Below are positions 38,630-48,654 of a DNA stretch of 64,000 bases, piece after piece (the stretch's first letter is position 1; every line of letters begins with the position of its first letter). The stretch spans positions 248,001 through 312,000 of the forward strand of contig NZ_AP019721.1 in the NCBI RefSeq assembly GCF_006742205.1, given 5' to 3'. The position numbers and the translations under genes were made by a program. Under the pieces are notes generated by a model, which saw only the letters and a program-made list of their open reading frames with translations, was not told the DNA's origin and made no database searches. The stretch comes from Staphylococcus epidermidis (GTDB taxonomy: Bacteria; Bacillota; Bacilli; Staphylococcales; Staphylococcaceae).

Positions 38630-41488
38630 ATGAAAAACGCACTAAAACTTTTTATCACGGATTTAAAAAGAGTTGCTAAAACACCAGGTGTATGGGTCAT
38701 CTTAGCTGGTTTAGCAATTCTTCCTTCATTCTATGCATGGTTTAACCTCTGGGCTATGTGGGATCCGTATGGTCATACAGGACATATCAAAGTTGCCGTA
38801 GTGAATGAAGACCAAGGTGAAAAAGTTCGTGGTAAGAATATTAATGTAGGAAATAAAATGGTCAAAACTTTAAAAAAGAATGATAGTTTTGACTGGCAAT
38901 TTGTGAGTAGAGAAAAAGCCGACCATGAAATTAAGATGGGAAAATATTATGCAGGTATTTATATACCGAAGAAATTCACACATGAAATCACTGGTACTTT
39001 AAGAAAACATCCTCAAAAGGCGGATATAGATTTTAAAGTAAATCAGAAGATTAATGCTGTAGCAGCTAAGTTAACCGATACGGGATCGTCGTTTGTGATT
39101 GATAAAGCAAATAAACAATTTAACAAAACCGTAGCAACCGCTTTACTTTCTGAAGCTAATAAAGTCGGACTATCAATTGAAGATAATGTACCTACAATCA
39201 ATAAAATTAAGAGTGCTGTATATCAAGCTAATAATTCATTGCCTAAAATTAATCAATTTGCAGACAAGATTATTGAACTAAATAAACATCAAGACGATTT
39301 GGATGCTTATGCTAATCAATTTAGAAGTTTAGGAAAGTATAAAGGGAATGTATTAGACGCTCAAGAAAAACTTAATGCTGTTAATTCGTCTATTCCGGCG
39401 CTTAATGAAAGGGCTAAATTGATACTTGCACTTGATAGCTACATGCCTAATATTGAAAGAATTTTAAATGTTGCTGCTAATGATGTTCCAGCACAATTTC
39501 CTAGAATTAATAGGGGTGTCGATATTGCAAGTGAAGGTATTGATGCAGCGAGTGGTCAGTTAAATGATGCAAAAGGTTATTTGACTCAAGCTAAAGCGAG
39601 AGTGGGAGACTATCAAGAAGCAGCTGGCCGCGCTCAAGATGTGAACAACCAAGCAAATCAAAATCTAAGAAATCAAACATCAACTACACCCCAAAGCGCT
39701 ATAAAATCATCGCATTCGGAAGGGAAGAGTCATTCAAGCATTAAAACAGTACCTGTGAGTCAATCAGGTGAGAATCAACCCGTTTATGGTGATAACATTT
39801 TATCTAACAGTGATGTAAAATCAATGAATACAGCTTTAACAGAAGCTTTATTATCATTATCTAATCAAACAGATCAACAAGCACAAGCTACCCAACAAGA
39901 CATTAAGTCATTAAAAAATATAGCATATGGTGTTATCGCTTCAGATAAACCATCAGAGTTTAAAGAACCATTAAAAAATATAAAATCACGCTTAGAAAAC
40001 GCATCTAAGTATAATCAACAATTTATAGATATCTTGTCAGAGTTGGAAAAAAGTGAACATGTTGATCTATCTAATGAAATTAAGCAAGTGAAAGAAGCAA
40101 ACAATAGCATTAATGATAATTTAAAAAGTACTAATCAATTAATAGATGCATTGTCAAATGGTAGCTCCGGACAATTAGAAGCAGTCAATGTATTACGTGA
40201 CTTACCTAACTTAAATAAAAGGTTAGATACATTACGAAATTACATTAAAAAAGAACTTAATCGTAATTTACTAGCTGTTTCTAATGAGATTACTGATCAA
40301 CTTAATAAAGGTCAAAATACATTATCGACAATCCAATCTAAATTAAATACTATTAACCGAGTGATTAACGCTGGTCAAGATATTTTAAATAGCGGTAAAA
40401 AGAGAATTGATACGATTCAAACTGCATTGCCAGCAATCGAAAACGCATATATAAATGCAATGCGAACTGCACAAGCTTACTTCCCAACAGCTAAAAAAGA
40501 TGTCGCGAAAGCTGCAGACTTTGTACGTAATGACTTGCCTGGATTAGAGAGAGAATTAGCTAATGTAACACAGTCTGTAAACCAAAAAATACCATCTTTA
40601 TTTAGTCGTTATGATAATGCTGTAGATTTATTAAACGAGAAACAGCCTCAAGCAAAAGAAGCACTTGCTTCGCTTGCCGATTTCTCAGAAAATAAATTGC
40701 CAGATGTTGAGAAAGACTTGAAAAAAGCAAATAAAATCTTCAAAAAGTTAGATAAAGATGATGCTGTAGATAAGCTAATAGATACATTGAAAAATGATTT
40801 GAAGAAACAGGCAGATATTGTTGCTAACCCTATTAATAAAAAAACGACAGATGTGTTCCCAGTAAAAGACTATGGTTCTGGTATGACGCCGTTCTATACT
40901 GCATTGTCTATTTGGGTTGGAGGATTATTAATGGTCAGCTTATTATCTGTAGATAACAAACATGAACACTTACAACCTATTATGACGAAGAGACAAGTGT
41001 ATCTTGGTAAATCTGGTTTCTTTTTCTTATTAGGTATCATACAGGCATTAATAGTATCTATCGGTGTTTTAGTTATCCTTAAAGCATCGATAGAATCACC
41101 GATATTATTTGTCTCTATTGCCGTGTTTAGTTCTCTCGTATTTAATTCGATTATTTACACATCTGTATCATTGTTAGGTAACCCTGGTAAGGCTGTTGCT
41201 ATTATCTTACTTGTGTTACAAATTGCTGGTGGAGGAGGTACATTCCCAATTCAAACAACGCCAGAATTCTTCCAAGCGATATCTCCATATTTACCATTCA
41301 CGTATTCTATCGACGCATTACGTGAAACAGTTGGAGGTATAGTTCCAGAGATACTGATTACGAAAGTGATCATTTTAGGTTTATTCGGAATCGGATTCAT
41401 GGTTGTAGGTTATTGCTTGAAACCTGTGACTGACCCTATTATCCGTAAAATTGCTGAAAAAGCTGATGAAAGTAAAGTAACTGAATAA
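38630..41488 (+). CDS. YhgE/Pip family membrane protein
   Basis: A 952-aa protein of the YhgE/Pip (phage infection protein) family. One N-terminal membrane helix (TPGVWVILAGLAILPSFYAWFNL) precedes a very long extracytoplasmic region of about 700 residues with coiled-coil heptads. Five to six C-terminal helices resemble ABC-2 type permeases (FYTALSIWVGGLLMVSLL to GFMVVGYCL). The ATG at 38630 has AGGAG nine bases upstream, so the frame's earlier ATG is dropped. Relatives serve as phage receptors in lactococci; its natural job is unknown. It is divergent from the autolysin gene and shares a 287-bp promoter region with it. Confidence 0.82.
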   Translation: MKNALKLFITDLKRVAKTPGVWVILAGLAILPSFYAWFNLWAMWDPYGHTGHIKVAVVNEDQGEKVRGKNINVGNKMVKTLKKNDSFDWQFVSREKADHEIKMGKYYAGIYIPKKFTHEITGTLRKHPQKADIDFKVNQKINAVAAKLTDTGSSFVIDKANKQFNKTVATALLSEANKVGLSIEDNVPTINKIKSAVYQANNSLPKINQFADKIIELNKHQDDLDAYANQFRSLGKYKGNVLDAQEKLNAVNSSIPALNERAKLILALDSYMPNIERILNVAANDVPAQFPRINRGVDIASEGIDAASGQLNDAKGYLTQAKARVGDYQEAAGRAQDVNNQANQNLRNQTSTTPQSAIKSSHSEGKSHSSIKTVPVSQSGENQPVYGDNILSNSDVKSMNTALTEALLSLSNQTDQQAQATQQDIKSLKNIAYGVIASDKPSEFKEPLKNIKSRLENASKYNQQFIDILSELEKSEHVDLSNEIKQVKEANNSINDNLKSTNQLIDALSNGSSGQLEAVNVLRDLPNLNKRLDTLRNYIKKELNRNLLAVSNEITDQLNKGQNTLSTIQSKLNTINRVINAGQDILNSGKKRIDTIQTALPAIENAYINAMRTAQAYFPTAKKDVAKAADFVRNDLPGLERELANVTQSVNQKIPSLFSRYDNAVDLLNEKQPQAKEALASLADFSENKLPDVEKDLKKANKIFKKLDKDDAVDKLIDTLKNDLKKQADIVANPINKKTTDVFPVKDYGSGMTPFYTALSIWVGGLLMVSLLSVDNKHEHLQPIMTKRQVYLGKSGFFFLLGIIQALIVSIGVLVILKASIESPILFVSIAVFSSLVFNSIIYTSVSLLGNPGKAVAIILLVLQIAGGGGTFPIQTTPEFFQAISPYLPFTYSIDALRETVGGIVPEILITKVIILGLFGIGFMVVGYCLKPVTDPIIRKIAEKADESKVTE

Positions 41489-41589
41489 GGATCAACGATT
41501 TTACTTAATTAATGTTAGAACAGTACGATTTAAAATGATACTTACAGGAAAACATGTTGTATTGTTCTTATCTTAGAAAGATAAATTAA

Positions 41590-41640
41590 AAAACGGTTAT
41601 TCACCTTAACAAAAGGTGGATAACCGTTTTTGTTTATCCT
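41590..41640 (+). terminator. Terminator after the YhgE/Pip gene
   Basis: An 18-bp stem AAAACGGTTATTCACCTT (41590-41607) / AAGGTGGATAACCGTTTT (41613-41630) with one wobble pair, followed by TGTTTAT. Confidence 0.85.
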
Positions 41641-41798
41641 AAATTTAACAGTGACAGATTTTATTGCTATAGAAACAGGCACTGTTGTAATTATCGATGC
41701 TTCTCTTATATGAAAGAAAAATATATGATTAAGTCAGTTCAAGCAACATGATGTTTTATTCAATTGATTTAAATTAAAAATTGATGCAACCTGTTTAT

Positions 41799-42749
41799 TT
41801 AATATGCCTCATCTTTACTAAAACTGACTATTAAATCCATATTACCAACAAATTTAATATATTGATCTTCAGAAGTTAAAATAAAATGATCGCCCTTATC
41901 GATTTTATATACTTTGTTATTGATTGAAACTTGCCCGTGGCCGTTAATCATTGACACTAGGCAATAAGTGTGTGGTTTTTGAAAATCTAATATGTCTTTG
42001 ATAGACCATTCTTCAACCGTAAAGAAATGATTGGCAACAAATTGAGTGTGACAATTGCCATTTATCATTTCAGTCTTAGGTGTTGTATTAGGTTCAGTTG
42101 TAGTGATATCAATAACATCTTTACTTTGGTTTAAATGTAATTCACGCGTATGACCATTTTTATCTTTTCTGTCATAATCGTATATACGATATGTTGTATC
42201 TGAAGATTGTTGAGTTTCCAAAATGAGGATTCCGGAACCAATAGCATGAACTGTACCGGCTGGTACATAAAAGAAATCACCCGGTTTAACAGGTACATGT
42301 TTAAATAAATAGTCGAATTGATGATGATCAATCATATGTTCAAGTTCATTTTTACTTGTAGCATTAACACCATAGATTATTTCAGCACCAGGTTGAGCGT
42401 CTAAAATATACCAACATTCAGTTTTACCGTATTCGCCTTCATGTTTAAGCGCATATTCATCATCAGGATGTACTTGTACTGACAAACAATCATGTGCATC
42501 TAAAATTTTAGTGAGAAGTGGAAAATCTTTACGTGAGTCATTTCCGAAAAGTGCTTTATCTTCGTCCCAAACTTGTTTTAAAGATTTCCCCTTATGTTTT
42601 CCGTTGAGAATTGTGTTAGGACCGTTTTTATGTGCGGAAATTGCCCAGCATTCGCCGGTAGAATTATTCGGAATATCGTAGCCAAATTGAGTGAGATTGG
42701 TGCCACCCCATAAACGTTCTTGAAATACGGGTTGAAGAAAAAGTACCAT
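41799..42749 (-). CDS. manA: Mannose-6-phosphate isomerase, class I
   Basis: A 316-aa type I phosphomannose isomerase. It has zinc-site segments SVQVHPDDEYA and KTECWYI and the product-side motif FYVPAGTVHAIGSGILILE. The length is normal for the Bacillus/Staphylococcus ManA type. It converts mannose-6-P to fructose-6-P. It is the last gene of the PTS unit: its ATG lies 15 bases after the permease stop, with AAAGGAGCG nine bases upstream. The pairing implies that the PTS delivers mannose-6-P. Confidence 0.9.
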   Translation of the reverse strand: MVLFLQPVFQERLWGGTNLTQFGYDIPNNSTGECWAISAHKNGPNTILNGKHKGKSLKQVWDEDKALFGNDSRKDFPLLTKILDAHDCLSVQVHPDDEYALKHEGEYGKTECWYILDAQPGAEIIYGVNATSKNELEHMIDHHQFDYLFKHVPVKPGDFFYVPAGTVHAIGSGILILETQQSSDTTYRIYDYDRKDKNGHTRELHLNQSKDVIDITTTEPNTTPKTEMINGNCHTQFVANHFFTVEEWSIKDILDFQKPHTYCLVSMINGHGQVSINNKVYKIDKGDHFILTSEDQYIKFVGNMDLIVSFSKDEAY

Positions 42750-42764
42750 TTGTCATACGCTCCT

Positions 42765-44705
42765 TTATATCTCTTTTAAAATATTAAATATTTCATCACG
42801 ACTTTGAGCATGAATTAACTCATCACGCGTATTATCTTTCATGAGCGTTCGTGATAACCGTTGTAGCAGTTTTAAATGTGTATCGTTATTATCATTGGGA
42901 ACTGCAATAAGAAAAATGAGCTGAGGATTTGATTCATCTAGACTTTCCCACTCTACACCTGCTTTATGATTTAATACAGCGACGATAGGACGTTTAACTG
43001 CATGAGATTTAGCATGTGGTATTGCAACGTTCATTCCGATAGCAGTTGTTGACTCAGCCTCTCGTTTAAGGATTGCGGTTCTTACCTCTTCTATATTCGT
43101 AATGTAATGACGATGGCATAACTTAGTAAGTAATCTATCAATAGCTTGATCTCTTGTCATTGGTTCCTTGGTAATTTCAATGAGTGATTTATCGAACACC
43201 ATATGATGTGAGAGTTGTTTGCTGTGATTAATAGATTGGTCATCAGAAAATACATTTTCAGTTCCAACAGAAGTATCATTTCCATTATTGCTTTTTGCTA
43301 TAGCAGGGGTGTGACGCTTAAATAACAAGACTGTGAACATGGTTACTAAGCTTCCAACGACAACAGCTATAAAGAACCATAAAATATTACTTATTCCACC
43401 TAGTACAGCGACAATAGGACCTCCATGAGCAACTTTATCACCGACACCTCCAACCGCCGCTATTACTGAAGCAATCATCGCGCCAATCATATTGGCTGGA
43501 ATGATTCTTAGAGGATCTTGTGCAGCAAAAGGGATTGCCCCTTCAGTAATACCAAATAATCCCATCGTAAATGATGCCTTACCCATTTCTTGTTCTGCTT
43601 TATTGAATTGGTGTTTACGAACAAATGTAGCTAAACCTAAACCAATCGGTGGTGTACATACTGCTACAGCAACCATTCCCATCACAGTGTAGTTGCCTTC
43701 AGCAATTAATGCAGAACCGAATAAGAATGCTACTTTGTTTACTGGACCTCCCATATCAAAAGCAATCATCGCGCCAATAATAAGAGCAAGAATAATGATG
43801 TTAGCACCTTGCATTCCTTTTAACCATGATGTTAATGCACCAAATATATTTGAAATTGGTGCGCCTATTACAAATATAAAAATGAGACCAACTATTAAAG
43901 AAGATAGAATAGGTATAATAATAATAGGCATAATAGGAGCCATAGCTTTAGGAACTTTAATCTGTTTAATCCATTTTGCAATATAGCCCGCTAAGAAACC
44001 TGCGACGATACCACCAAGGAAACCGGCTCCTGCTTCACTTCCATATAAACTACCATCAGCAGCAATGGCACCACCAATCATACCTGGAACAAGACCAGGC
44101 TTATCAGCAATACTCACCGCGATATAACCAGCAAGGATGGGAACCATGAATTTAAACGATAAACTACCAATATTTTCAATAGATTTCCAAAATGAATCTT
44201 CGGGGATAACTAATCCTTTTGGAGTGGTGTGTCCTCCAAGAGTTAAGGCAATAGCTATGAGTAAACCGCCAACGACGATAAATGGAACCATGAAGGAAAC
44301 ACCATTCATTAAATGCTGATATACCATTTGAATATTACTTTTATGAGATTCTTCCTGGTCTCTAGACATATTTGAAGAAATATTTTGATCATGGTAAATT
44401 TGTGCATCTTGGTCAATCACACGTTGTATTAATTCCTTGGGTCTATGAATACCTTCACGTACACTTTCATTGATGAGAGGTTTACCATTAAACCTTGATA
44501 AATCTACCTGTCTATCGGCAGCAATGATGATTCCATCAGCTTCTTTGATTTCTTTAGAAGTGAGCACGTTTTCTGCTCCGACGCCTCCTTGAGTTTCAAC
44601 CTTAATATCAACGCCCATATCTTTTGCTGCTTGTTCTAATTTTTCTTGAGCCATATATGTATGAGCAATTCCATTTGGACATGATGTAATTGCAAGTATT
44701 TTCAT
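42765..44705 (-). CDS. PTS fructose/mannose-type EIIBCA permease (ManP/FruA-like)
   Basis: A 646-aa three-domain PTS protein. EIIB is at the N-terminus with phospho-Cys9 in SCPNGIAHTYM. EIIC (about 140-470) has ten membrane segments with GFLGGIVAGFLAGY. EIIA is C-terminal with His in AIPHAKSHAV near residue 562. The start is at MKILAITSC (44705), placed by AAAGGAGCG upstream; the longer frame adds 15 residues without a site. It lies in the order regulator-permease-manA, as in the Bacillus subtilis mannose operon, so mannose is the likely sugar although the family is named for fructose. Confidence 0.88.
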   Translation of the reverse strand: MKILAITSCPNGIAHTYMAQEKLEQAAKDMGVDIKVETQGGVGAENVLTSKEIKEADGIIIAADRQVDLSRFNGKPLINESVREGIHRPKELIQRVIDQDAQIYHDQNISSNMSRDQEESHKSNIQMVYQHLMNGVSFMVPFIVVGGLLIAIALTLGGHTTPKGLVIPEDSFWKSIENIGSLSFKFMVPILAGYIAVSIADKPGLVPGMIGGAIAADGSLYGSEAGAGFLGGIVAGFLAGYIAKWIKQIKVPKAMAPIMPIIIIPILSSLIVGLIFIFVIGAPISNIFGALTSWLKGMQGANIIILALIIGAMIAFDMGGPVNKVAFLFGSALIAEGNYTVMGMVAVAVCTPPIGLGLATFVRKHQFNKAEQEMGKASFTMGLFGITEGAIPFAAQDPLRIIPANMIGAMIASVIAAVGGVGDKVAHGGPIVAVLGGISNILWFFIAVVVGSLVTMFTVLLFKRHTPAIAKSNNGNDTSVGTENVFSDDQSINHSKQLSHHMVFDKSLIEITKEPMTRDQAIDRLLTKLCHRHYITNIEEVRTAILKREAESTTAIGMNVAIPHAKSHAVKRPIVAVLNHKAGVEWESLDESNPQLIFLIAVPNDNNDTHLKLLQRLSRTLMKDNTRDELIHAQSRDEIFNILKEI

Positions 44706-44789
44706 AGTATGCACGCTCCTTTTCCTAACAATAATTGTAAACGCATACATTTAAGCATAAAAAAGAATAATTGCCGTCAATAGTGGCAA

Positions 44790-46661
44790 TTATTCTTTAA
44801 AACGTGCATACAAAGTGTTTTTTAGTTGTAAATCATCTAAAAGACATAATTGATGGATGTCATCTTCTTCTAATTGAGCAATTGATTGTATAATTTTACG
44901 GTTAATATTTAAATCTTTTTTACTCATTGCTAAAAAGAAAACAAGTTTAACTTCATGTTGTTTCCATGTTATAGGTTGAGAAGGTTTAAATATAATCATG
45001 TGTGATTTCAGTACTTTTTCAGGGTTGCCGTGTGGGAGTGCTATCCCTTTACCTATATATGTTGAAGATTGTTTTTCGCGATCTATGGCACTTTCTATAT
45101 AGCCATCTAGAGTTGCATGATGATAATCTAAAATTTCTTTGGATTTCTCAAAAATTGGAAGAATGTGATTTGAATGATTCAGTTTGAAATTGGACTCAAC
45201 ACTCAACTGAATTTTTGATAATATATCATCTTTTGATAATGGGTTTTGCATGGCTTTTACAAAGAATTCGATTTTTTTAGCATCTTCATCTGAAAATAAA
45301 GGTGATACTTGTATGACTTTAGGTATTTGTAAAAGTTGACTTGTATCAAAGTCGTGAGTAGTAATTAATAAGTCAATCCCTTCAAAATGATAGTTATTAA
45401 TATCTTCAAGTTTTAATGTATCTACGATCTGTATTGCATGATTAAGTTGTTTGATTTTCTCAGCAAGCAACGTTGAAATGCCTAAGCCATAATAACAAGC
45501 AATTACAACATGAATATGTGATGACTTATGGCGTTCGATAGAAGACTGAAAATGTATAGTTAAAAAGGCAATCTCATCTTCGCTTAATTGGATATTGGTA
45601 TCTTGTGATAATTGTCGAATACTATCATATAGTGTATTAAAGACAAAGGGATATAGTCGTTTGATTTGACTTGTTAATGGATTATTTAGATAAACATGAC
45701 TCATTAATCGCAAATATGTACGACTAAAGTGGACGTTCATATTATCTTTTAAAATTGTATCTTGTGAAAAGGGAAAACCAATATGTTGCTCCATTAATTC
45801 AATGAGTCGATCGATATAACTTTGAATAAATAGTTGTTGGATCCCTAAATCAAACTTATTGAAATGGTAGCTAATAAAAAAGGAAAAGCATTCACTTGTT
45901 TTATTGTTAAGTTGATATCCAAGGGTTTCATTGATATCTTTTATACACTTTTTCGCAATAGTTAAAGATTCTGTATCAGTGCTCCAATCTTCTTCCTCTG
46001 GTTGAGAATGTTTGATAATTAAAATTAGATGCACAAGTAATTGTTGTATTTTATTTTCAGAAGTTGATAATTGATGATTATCTATATGCTTTGAGATAAT
46101 TTGTTTTATTTTTCTAGTATGGGCTTGAGGTAACTCTTGTAAAATAAGGTTTTCAACTTTAAAGTCATCGTCTGTAAGTTGATTGATATGAAGTACAGCA
46201 TTACTGATACTCGTTGTACTCGCATCGATCATGATACCTTGCTTCTTTTTAATTGATAAATAAATATCAAATTTTATAGCCCACGTTTGTATACGTGTTA
46301 CATAATCAATCACTTTTGATTTTGTTAAATGGTAAGTTGAAGATAGCTCTTTGATAGTGAATGTATGCTTTTCCATAAATAACCTATAAGCAATTGTGAT
46401 AAGCAATTTATTCTCTTTTACAATAACTGACTCTAAAGCAGATTGTATCTCATCAGGTGTATAAAGACATGTATTTAGCATATAACCTTTAGATTGTACA
46501 CTTAAAATTAATTCATTTAAAAATGTAGTATGTATAGTTTTAATATCATTACGTATAGTTCTATTAGATACATTTAACTGTTTGGCAATATCATAGCCAC
46601 TTATATACGTATCTGTATAATTTAATAACAATTTGATGAGTTTGATTTGTCTATCAATCAC
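44790..46661 (-). CDS. BglG/ManR-type transcriptional activator with PRD and PTS domains
   Basis: A 623-aa regulator: N-terminal HTH_11 domains (ISGYDIAKQLNVSNRTIRNDI), two PRD domains (about 170-385, with conserved His in VHLILIIKHS and LTIHFQSSIERH), an EIIB-like domain with Cys in IACYYGLGISTLL near residue 387, and an EIIA-like domain with His in GIALPHGNPE near 543. Phosphorylation by HPr and by its own PTS is expected to make it active only when mannose is present. It is first in the unit, 84 bases before the permease gene. Confidence 0.87.
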   Translation of the reverse strand: MIDRQIKLIKLLLNYTDTYISGYDIAKQLNVSNRTIRNDIKTIHTTFLNELILSVQSKGYMLNTCLYTPDEIQSALESVIVKENKLLITIAYRLFMEKHTFTIKELSSTYHLTKSKVIDYVTRIQTWAIKFDIYLSIKKKQGIMIDASTTSISNAVLHINQLTDDDFKVENLILQELPQAHTRKIKQIISKHIDNHQLSTSENKIQQLLVHLILIIKHSQPEEEDWSTDTESLTIAKKCIKDINETLGYQLNNKTSECFSFFISYHFNKFDLGIQQLFIQSYIDRLIELMEQHIGFPFSQDTILKDNMNVHFSRTYLRLMSHVYLNNPLTSQIKRLYPFVFNTLYDSIRQLSQDTNIQLSEDEIAFLTIHFQSSIERHKSSHIHVVIACYYGLGISTLLAEKIKQLNHAIQIVDTLKLEDINNYHFEGIDLLITTHDFDTSQLLQIPKVIQVSPLFSDEDAKKIEFFVKAMQNPLSKDDILSKIQLSVESNFKLNHSNHILPIFEKSKEILDYHHATLDGYIESAIDREKQSSTYIGKGIALPHGNPEKVLKSHMIIFKPSQPITWKQHEVKLVFFLAMSKKDLNINRKIIQSIAQLEEDDIHQLCLLDDLQLKNTLYARFKE

Positions 46662-46691
46662 GATTAATCACTCTTCTCTATATAAACTTTG

Positions 46692-46705
46692 AGAAAACGC
46701 TTTAA
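46692..46705 (-). promoter_or_regulatory. cre-like catabolite repression site upstream of the PTS regulator
   Basis: AGAAAACGCTTTAA matches the palindromic CcpA cre form TGAAANCGNTTNCA at 12 of 14 positions. It sits 30 bases upstream of the regulator's start, where CcpA binding would repress transcription of the mannose unit. Confidence 0.5.
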
Positions 46706-46892
46706 TAATTTACTTTAATTCTATTATTAAAATTGAGCACAATCAATATGGGGGAAGATGGTGAAGTATTAGAATAAATGATTTTGTCAGAGAAATAGAG
46801 GGCTAAAATGATAAATTCTAAAAAGGCTATAGAATTAGTATTTTAAGATGAATAGTATAGTCACTTGTTCAACTTAATTAGCATCTACAAAT

Positions 46893-46940
46893 ACAATAAA
46901 AAAAGGCTAGGACACGAATGTATCCCAGCCTTATTTTATT
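46893..46940 (-). terminator. Terminator after the PSM-beta-like gene
   Basis: AAGGCTAGGA / TCCCAGCCTT hairpin with one A.C mismatch and an A-run that reads as T-run on the minus strand. It lies about 40 bases beyond the peptide's stop. Confidence 0.65.
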
Positions 46941-46978
46941 GTATTTAGAAACAATGAGGTTTCATATGCTATTTTGAA

Positions 46979-47113
46979 TTAAACAAATTTTAAAACTTGG
47001 TCAACGATTTTTGCAACTGTATCTGCAATACCGAATCCCATGTCTACCCAATCTTGTTTTACGTGTAAACCAGCGTTTACAGCGTTATGTAATGATTCAA
47101 CGATACCTGACAT
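46979..47113 (-). CDS. PSM-beta-like amphipathic peptide
   Basis: A 44-aa peptide beginning MSGIVESLHNAVNAG and ending AKIVDQVLKFV. Its length, N-terminal short helix, central D-W-V-D-M-G-F-G-I-A segment and C-terminal amphipathic helix match the beta-class phenol-soluble modulin / staphylococcal haemolytic peptide family (also 44 aa). It has no leader peptide, as expected for peptides exported by the Pmt ABC system. The start is fixed by GGGAGGA nine bases before the ATG. It stands alone, whereas psm-beta genes usually come in tandem copies. Cytolytic, surfactant or antimicrobial activity is a family-based guess. Confidence 0.72.
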   Translation of the reverse strand: MSGIVESLHNAVNAGLHVKQDWVDMGFGIADTVAKIVDQVLKFV

Positions 47114-47319
47114 AATATAATCCTCCCTTGTTGTTGTTTGTGATACGCTTACATAACTATTTCTAACATACACATAGGTACATGTAAATGGAGTTGAGAA
47201 ATTTTAACAAATTCTTTAAAAACAAAATAAAATTGAGTTCGATGAATTCGAAATATTGTGACTTCTTATAATTTGATTTATTGCAATAGATGAATATTGA
47301 AAATTAAATGTTAATAAAA

Positions 47320-47337
47320 TTGTGCATTTATTCACAA
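47320..47337 (+). promoter_or_regulatory. Rex box upstream of butA
   Basis: TTGTGCATTTATTCACAA fits the redox repressor Rex palindrome TTGTGAAWWWWTTCACAA with perfect outer half-sites. It lies 75 bases before the butA start. Rex leaves DNA when NADH/NAD+ rises, so butA would be induced in fermentation. Confidence 0.65.
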
Positions 47338-47411
47338 TATATTCACATCAAATTGCGCAAATTATGATAATTTAAATATATAATCTTAAGAAATATTGAG
47401 GAGTGGTTTTG

Positions 47412-48191
47412 TTGAGTAACTCAAAAAAAGTAGCCGTTGTCACAGGTGCAGCACAAGGTATTGGCTTGAAAATTGCTGAGCGTCTATTTGAAGACGGATA
47501 TAGCATCGCGCTTGTAGACTTTAATGAAGAGGTAGCTAAAGAGTCAGCTGAAAAATTATCAAAAGAAGGGCAAGAGGCAGTTGCTTTTAAAGCAGACGTT
47601 TCAAATCGCGATCAAGTATTTAGTGTGTTAAATCAAGTCGTTGAACACTTTGGCGATTTAAATGTCCTAGTTAATAATGCTGGTCTTGGACCAATGACAC
47701 CAATTGAATCAGTAACACCTGAACAATTTAATCAAGTTGTAGGTGTTAACGTAGGTGGTGTATTCTGGGGTATCCAAGCTGCAATTGAACAATTTGATAA
47801 ATTAGGACATGGCGGTAAAATTATCAATGCCACATCTCAAGCAGGTGTTGAAGGTAATGCTGGCTTATCTCTATATAGCAGTACTAAGTTTGCTGTTAGA
47901 GGATTGACTCAAGTAGCAGCACGTGATTTAGCTGAGAAAAATATTACAGTCAACGCATTCGCACCTGGTATTGTTGAAACACCAATGATGAAAGGTATCG
48001 CTGAAAAGCTTGCTGAGGAAAATAACCAACCAATGGAATGGGGTTGGAAACAATTTACAGATCAAATTGCCTTAAAACGCTTATCTAAACCTGAAGATGT
48101 AGCTAATGTAGTAAGCTTCTTAGCAGGTAGCGATTCAGATTATATTACTGGCCAAACAATCATCGTTGACGGTGGTATGAGATTCCACTAA
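47412..48191 (+). CDS. butA: Acetoin (diacetyl) reductase, SDR family
   Basis: A 259-aa short-chain dehydrogenase. It has the nucleotide-binding motif [16 protein letters not shown], catalytic Ser in [13 protein letters not shown] as Tyr-x3-Lys, and a C-terminal [14 protein letters not shown] typical of meso-2,3-butanediol/diacetyl reductases (ButA, BudC). The most likely start is TTG 47412, because GAGGAGTGG lies just upstream and overlaps the longer GTG frame. It reoxidises NADH by reducing diacetyl and acetoin during oxygen limitation, which fits the Rex box upstream. Closed by a strong terminator. Confidence 0.88.
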   Translation: MSNSKKVAVVTGAAQGIGLKIAERLFEDGYSIALVDFNEEVAKESAEKLSKEGQEAVAFKADVSNRDQVFSVLNQVVEHFGDLNVLVNNAGLGPMTPIESVTPEQFNQVVGVNVGGVFWGIQAAIEQFDKLGHGGKIINATSQAGVEGNAGLSLYSSTKFAVRGLTQVAARDLAEKNITVNAFAPGIVETPMMKGIAEKLAEENNQPMEWGWKQFTDQIALKRLSKPEDVANVVSFLAGSDSDYITGQTIIVDGGMRFH

Positions 48192-48221
48192 GATAAATAT
48201 CAATGAGATATAAAAAAGTTG

Positions 48222-48272
48222 AGTAAAGTTAATTCTAGAGATTTTAAAATTTCTAGAATTAACTTTTTAATT
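48222..48272 (+). terminator. Terminator after butA
   Basis: AAAGTTAATTCTAGA is mirrored by TCTAGAATTAACTTTTT around a short AT loop, with a T-run on the plus strand. Confidence 0.8.
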
Positions 48273-48355
48273 ATCAAACATTAACATTCTTCTATTCTGT
48301 AAAAATAACTTAAGCTATTTAAGGTATTAAGGTATGTTAACTGCTTAGTAAATGG

Positions 48356-48529
48356 TCAATATTTATAATTATCAATTAAATTTAAAATTGATGGCGTGAT
48401 ATATTGTGGCATATCTTTTACAAAAGGTATGCGCTTAGAAAAATATTCACTCTCAAATCCAGAAATGACATGAAATCTAGCAATTGCAAATATTGGATAA
48501 TCTTTAGGTAAACAATGATTGATACTTTG
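48356..48529 (-). pseudogene. Possible decayed gene fragment
   Basis: A 57-codon open stretch on the minus strand with protein-like composition (LPKDYPIFAIARFHVISGF, RIPFVKDMPQYITPS, NLIDNYKY then TGA). It has no start codon or ribosome binding site, and an in-frame TGA lies two codons further upstream. I do not recognise the family. It looks like the C-terminal remnant of a lost gene, but chance is not excluded. Confidence 0.35.
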
Positions 48530-48654
48530 ATTTGTTCATTGCTTTATCATTTAAACAAACATAGTGATTTTAATTTTTATCATATAAAAGAATGAAGATA
48601 AAAAAGATGTATGTGAAAAGTGTGCTCACATACATCTTTTTATTAATATACATC

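Noticed and set aside
46979..47173. Longer 64-aa version of the PSM-like peptide
   Set aside because: The upstream codons have no ribosome site, while GGGAGGA is placed exactly for the 44-aa form, which is also the family length.
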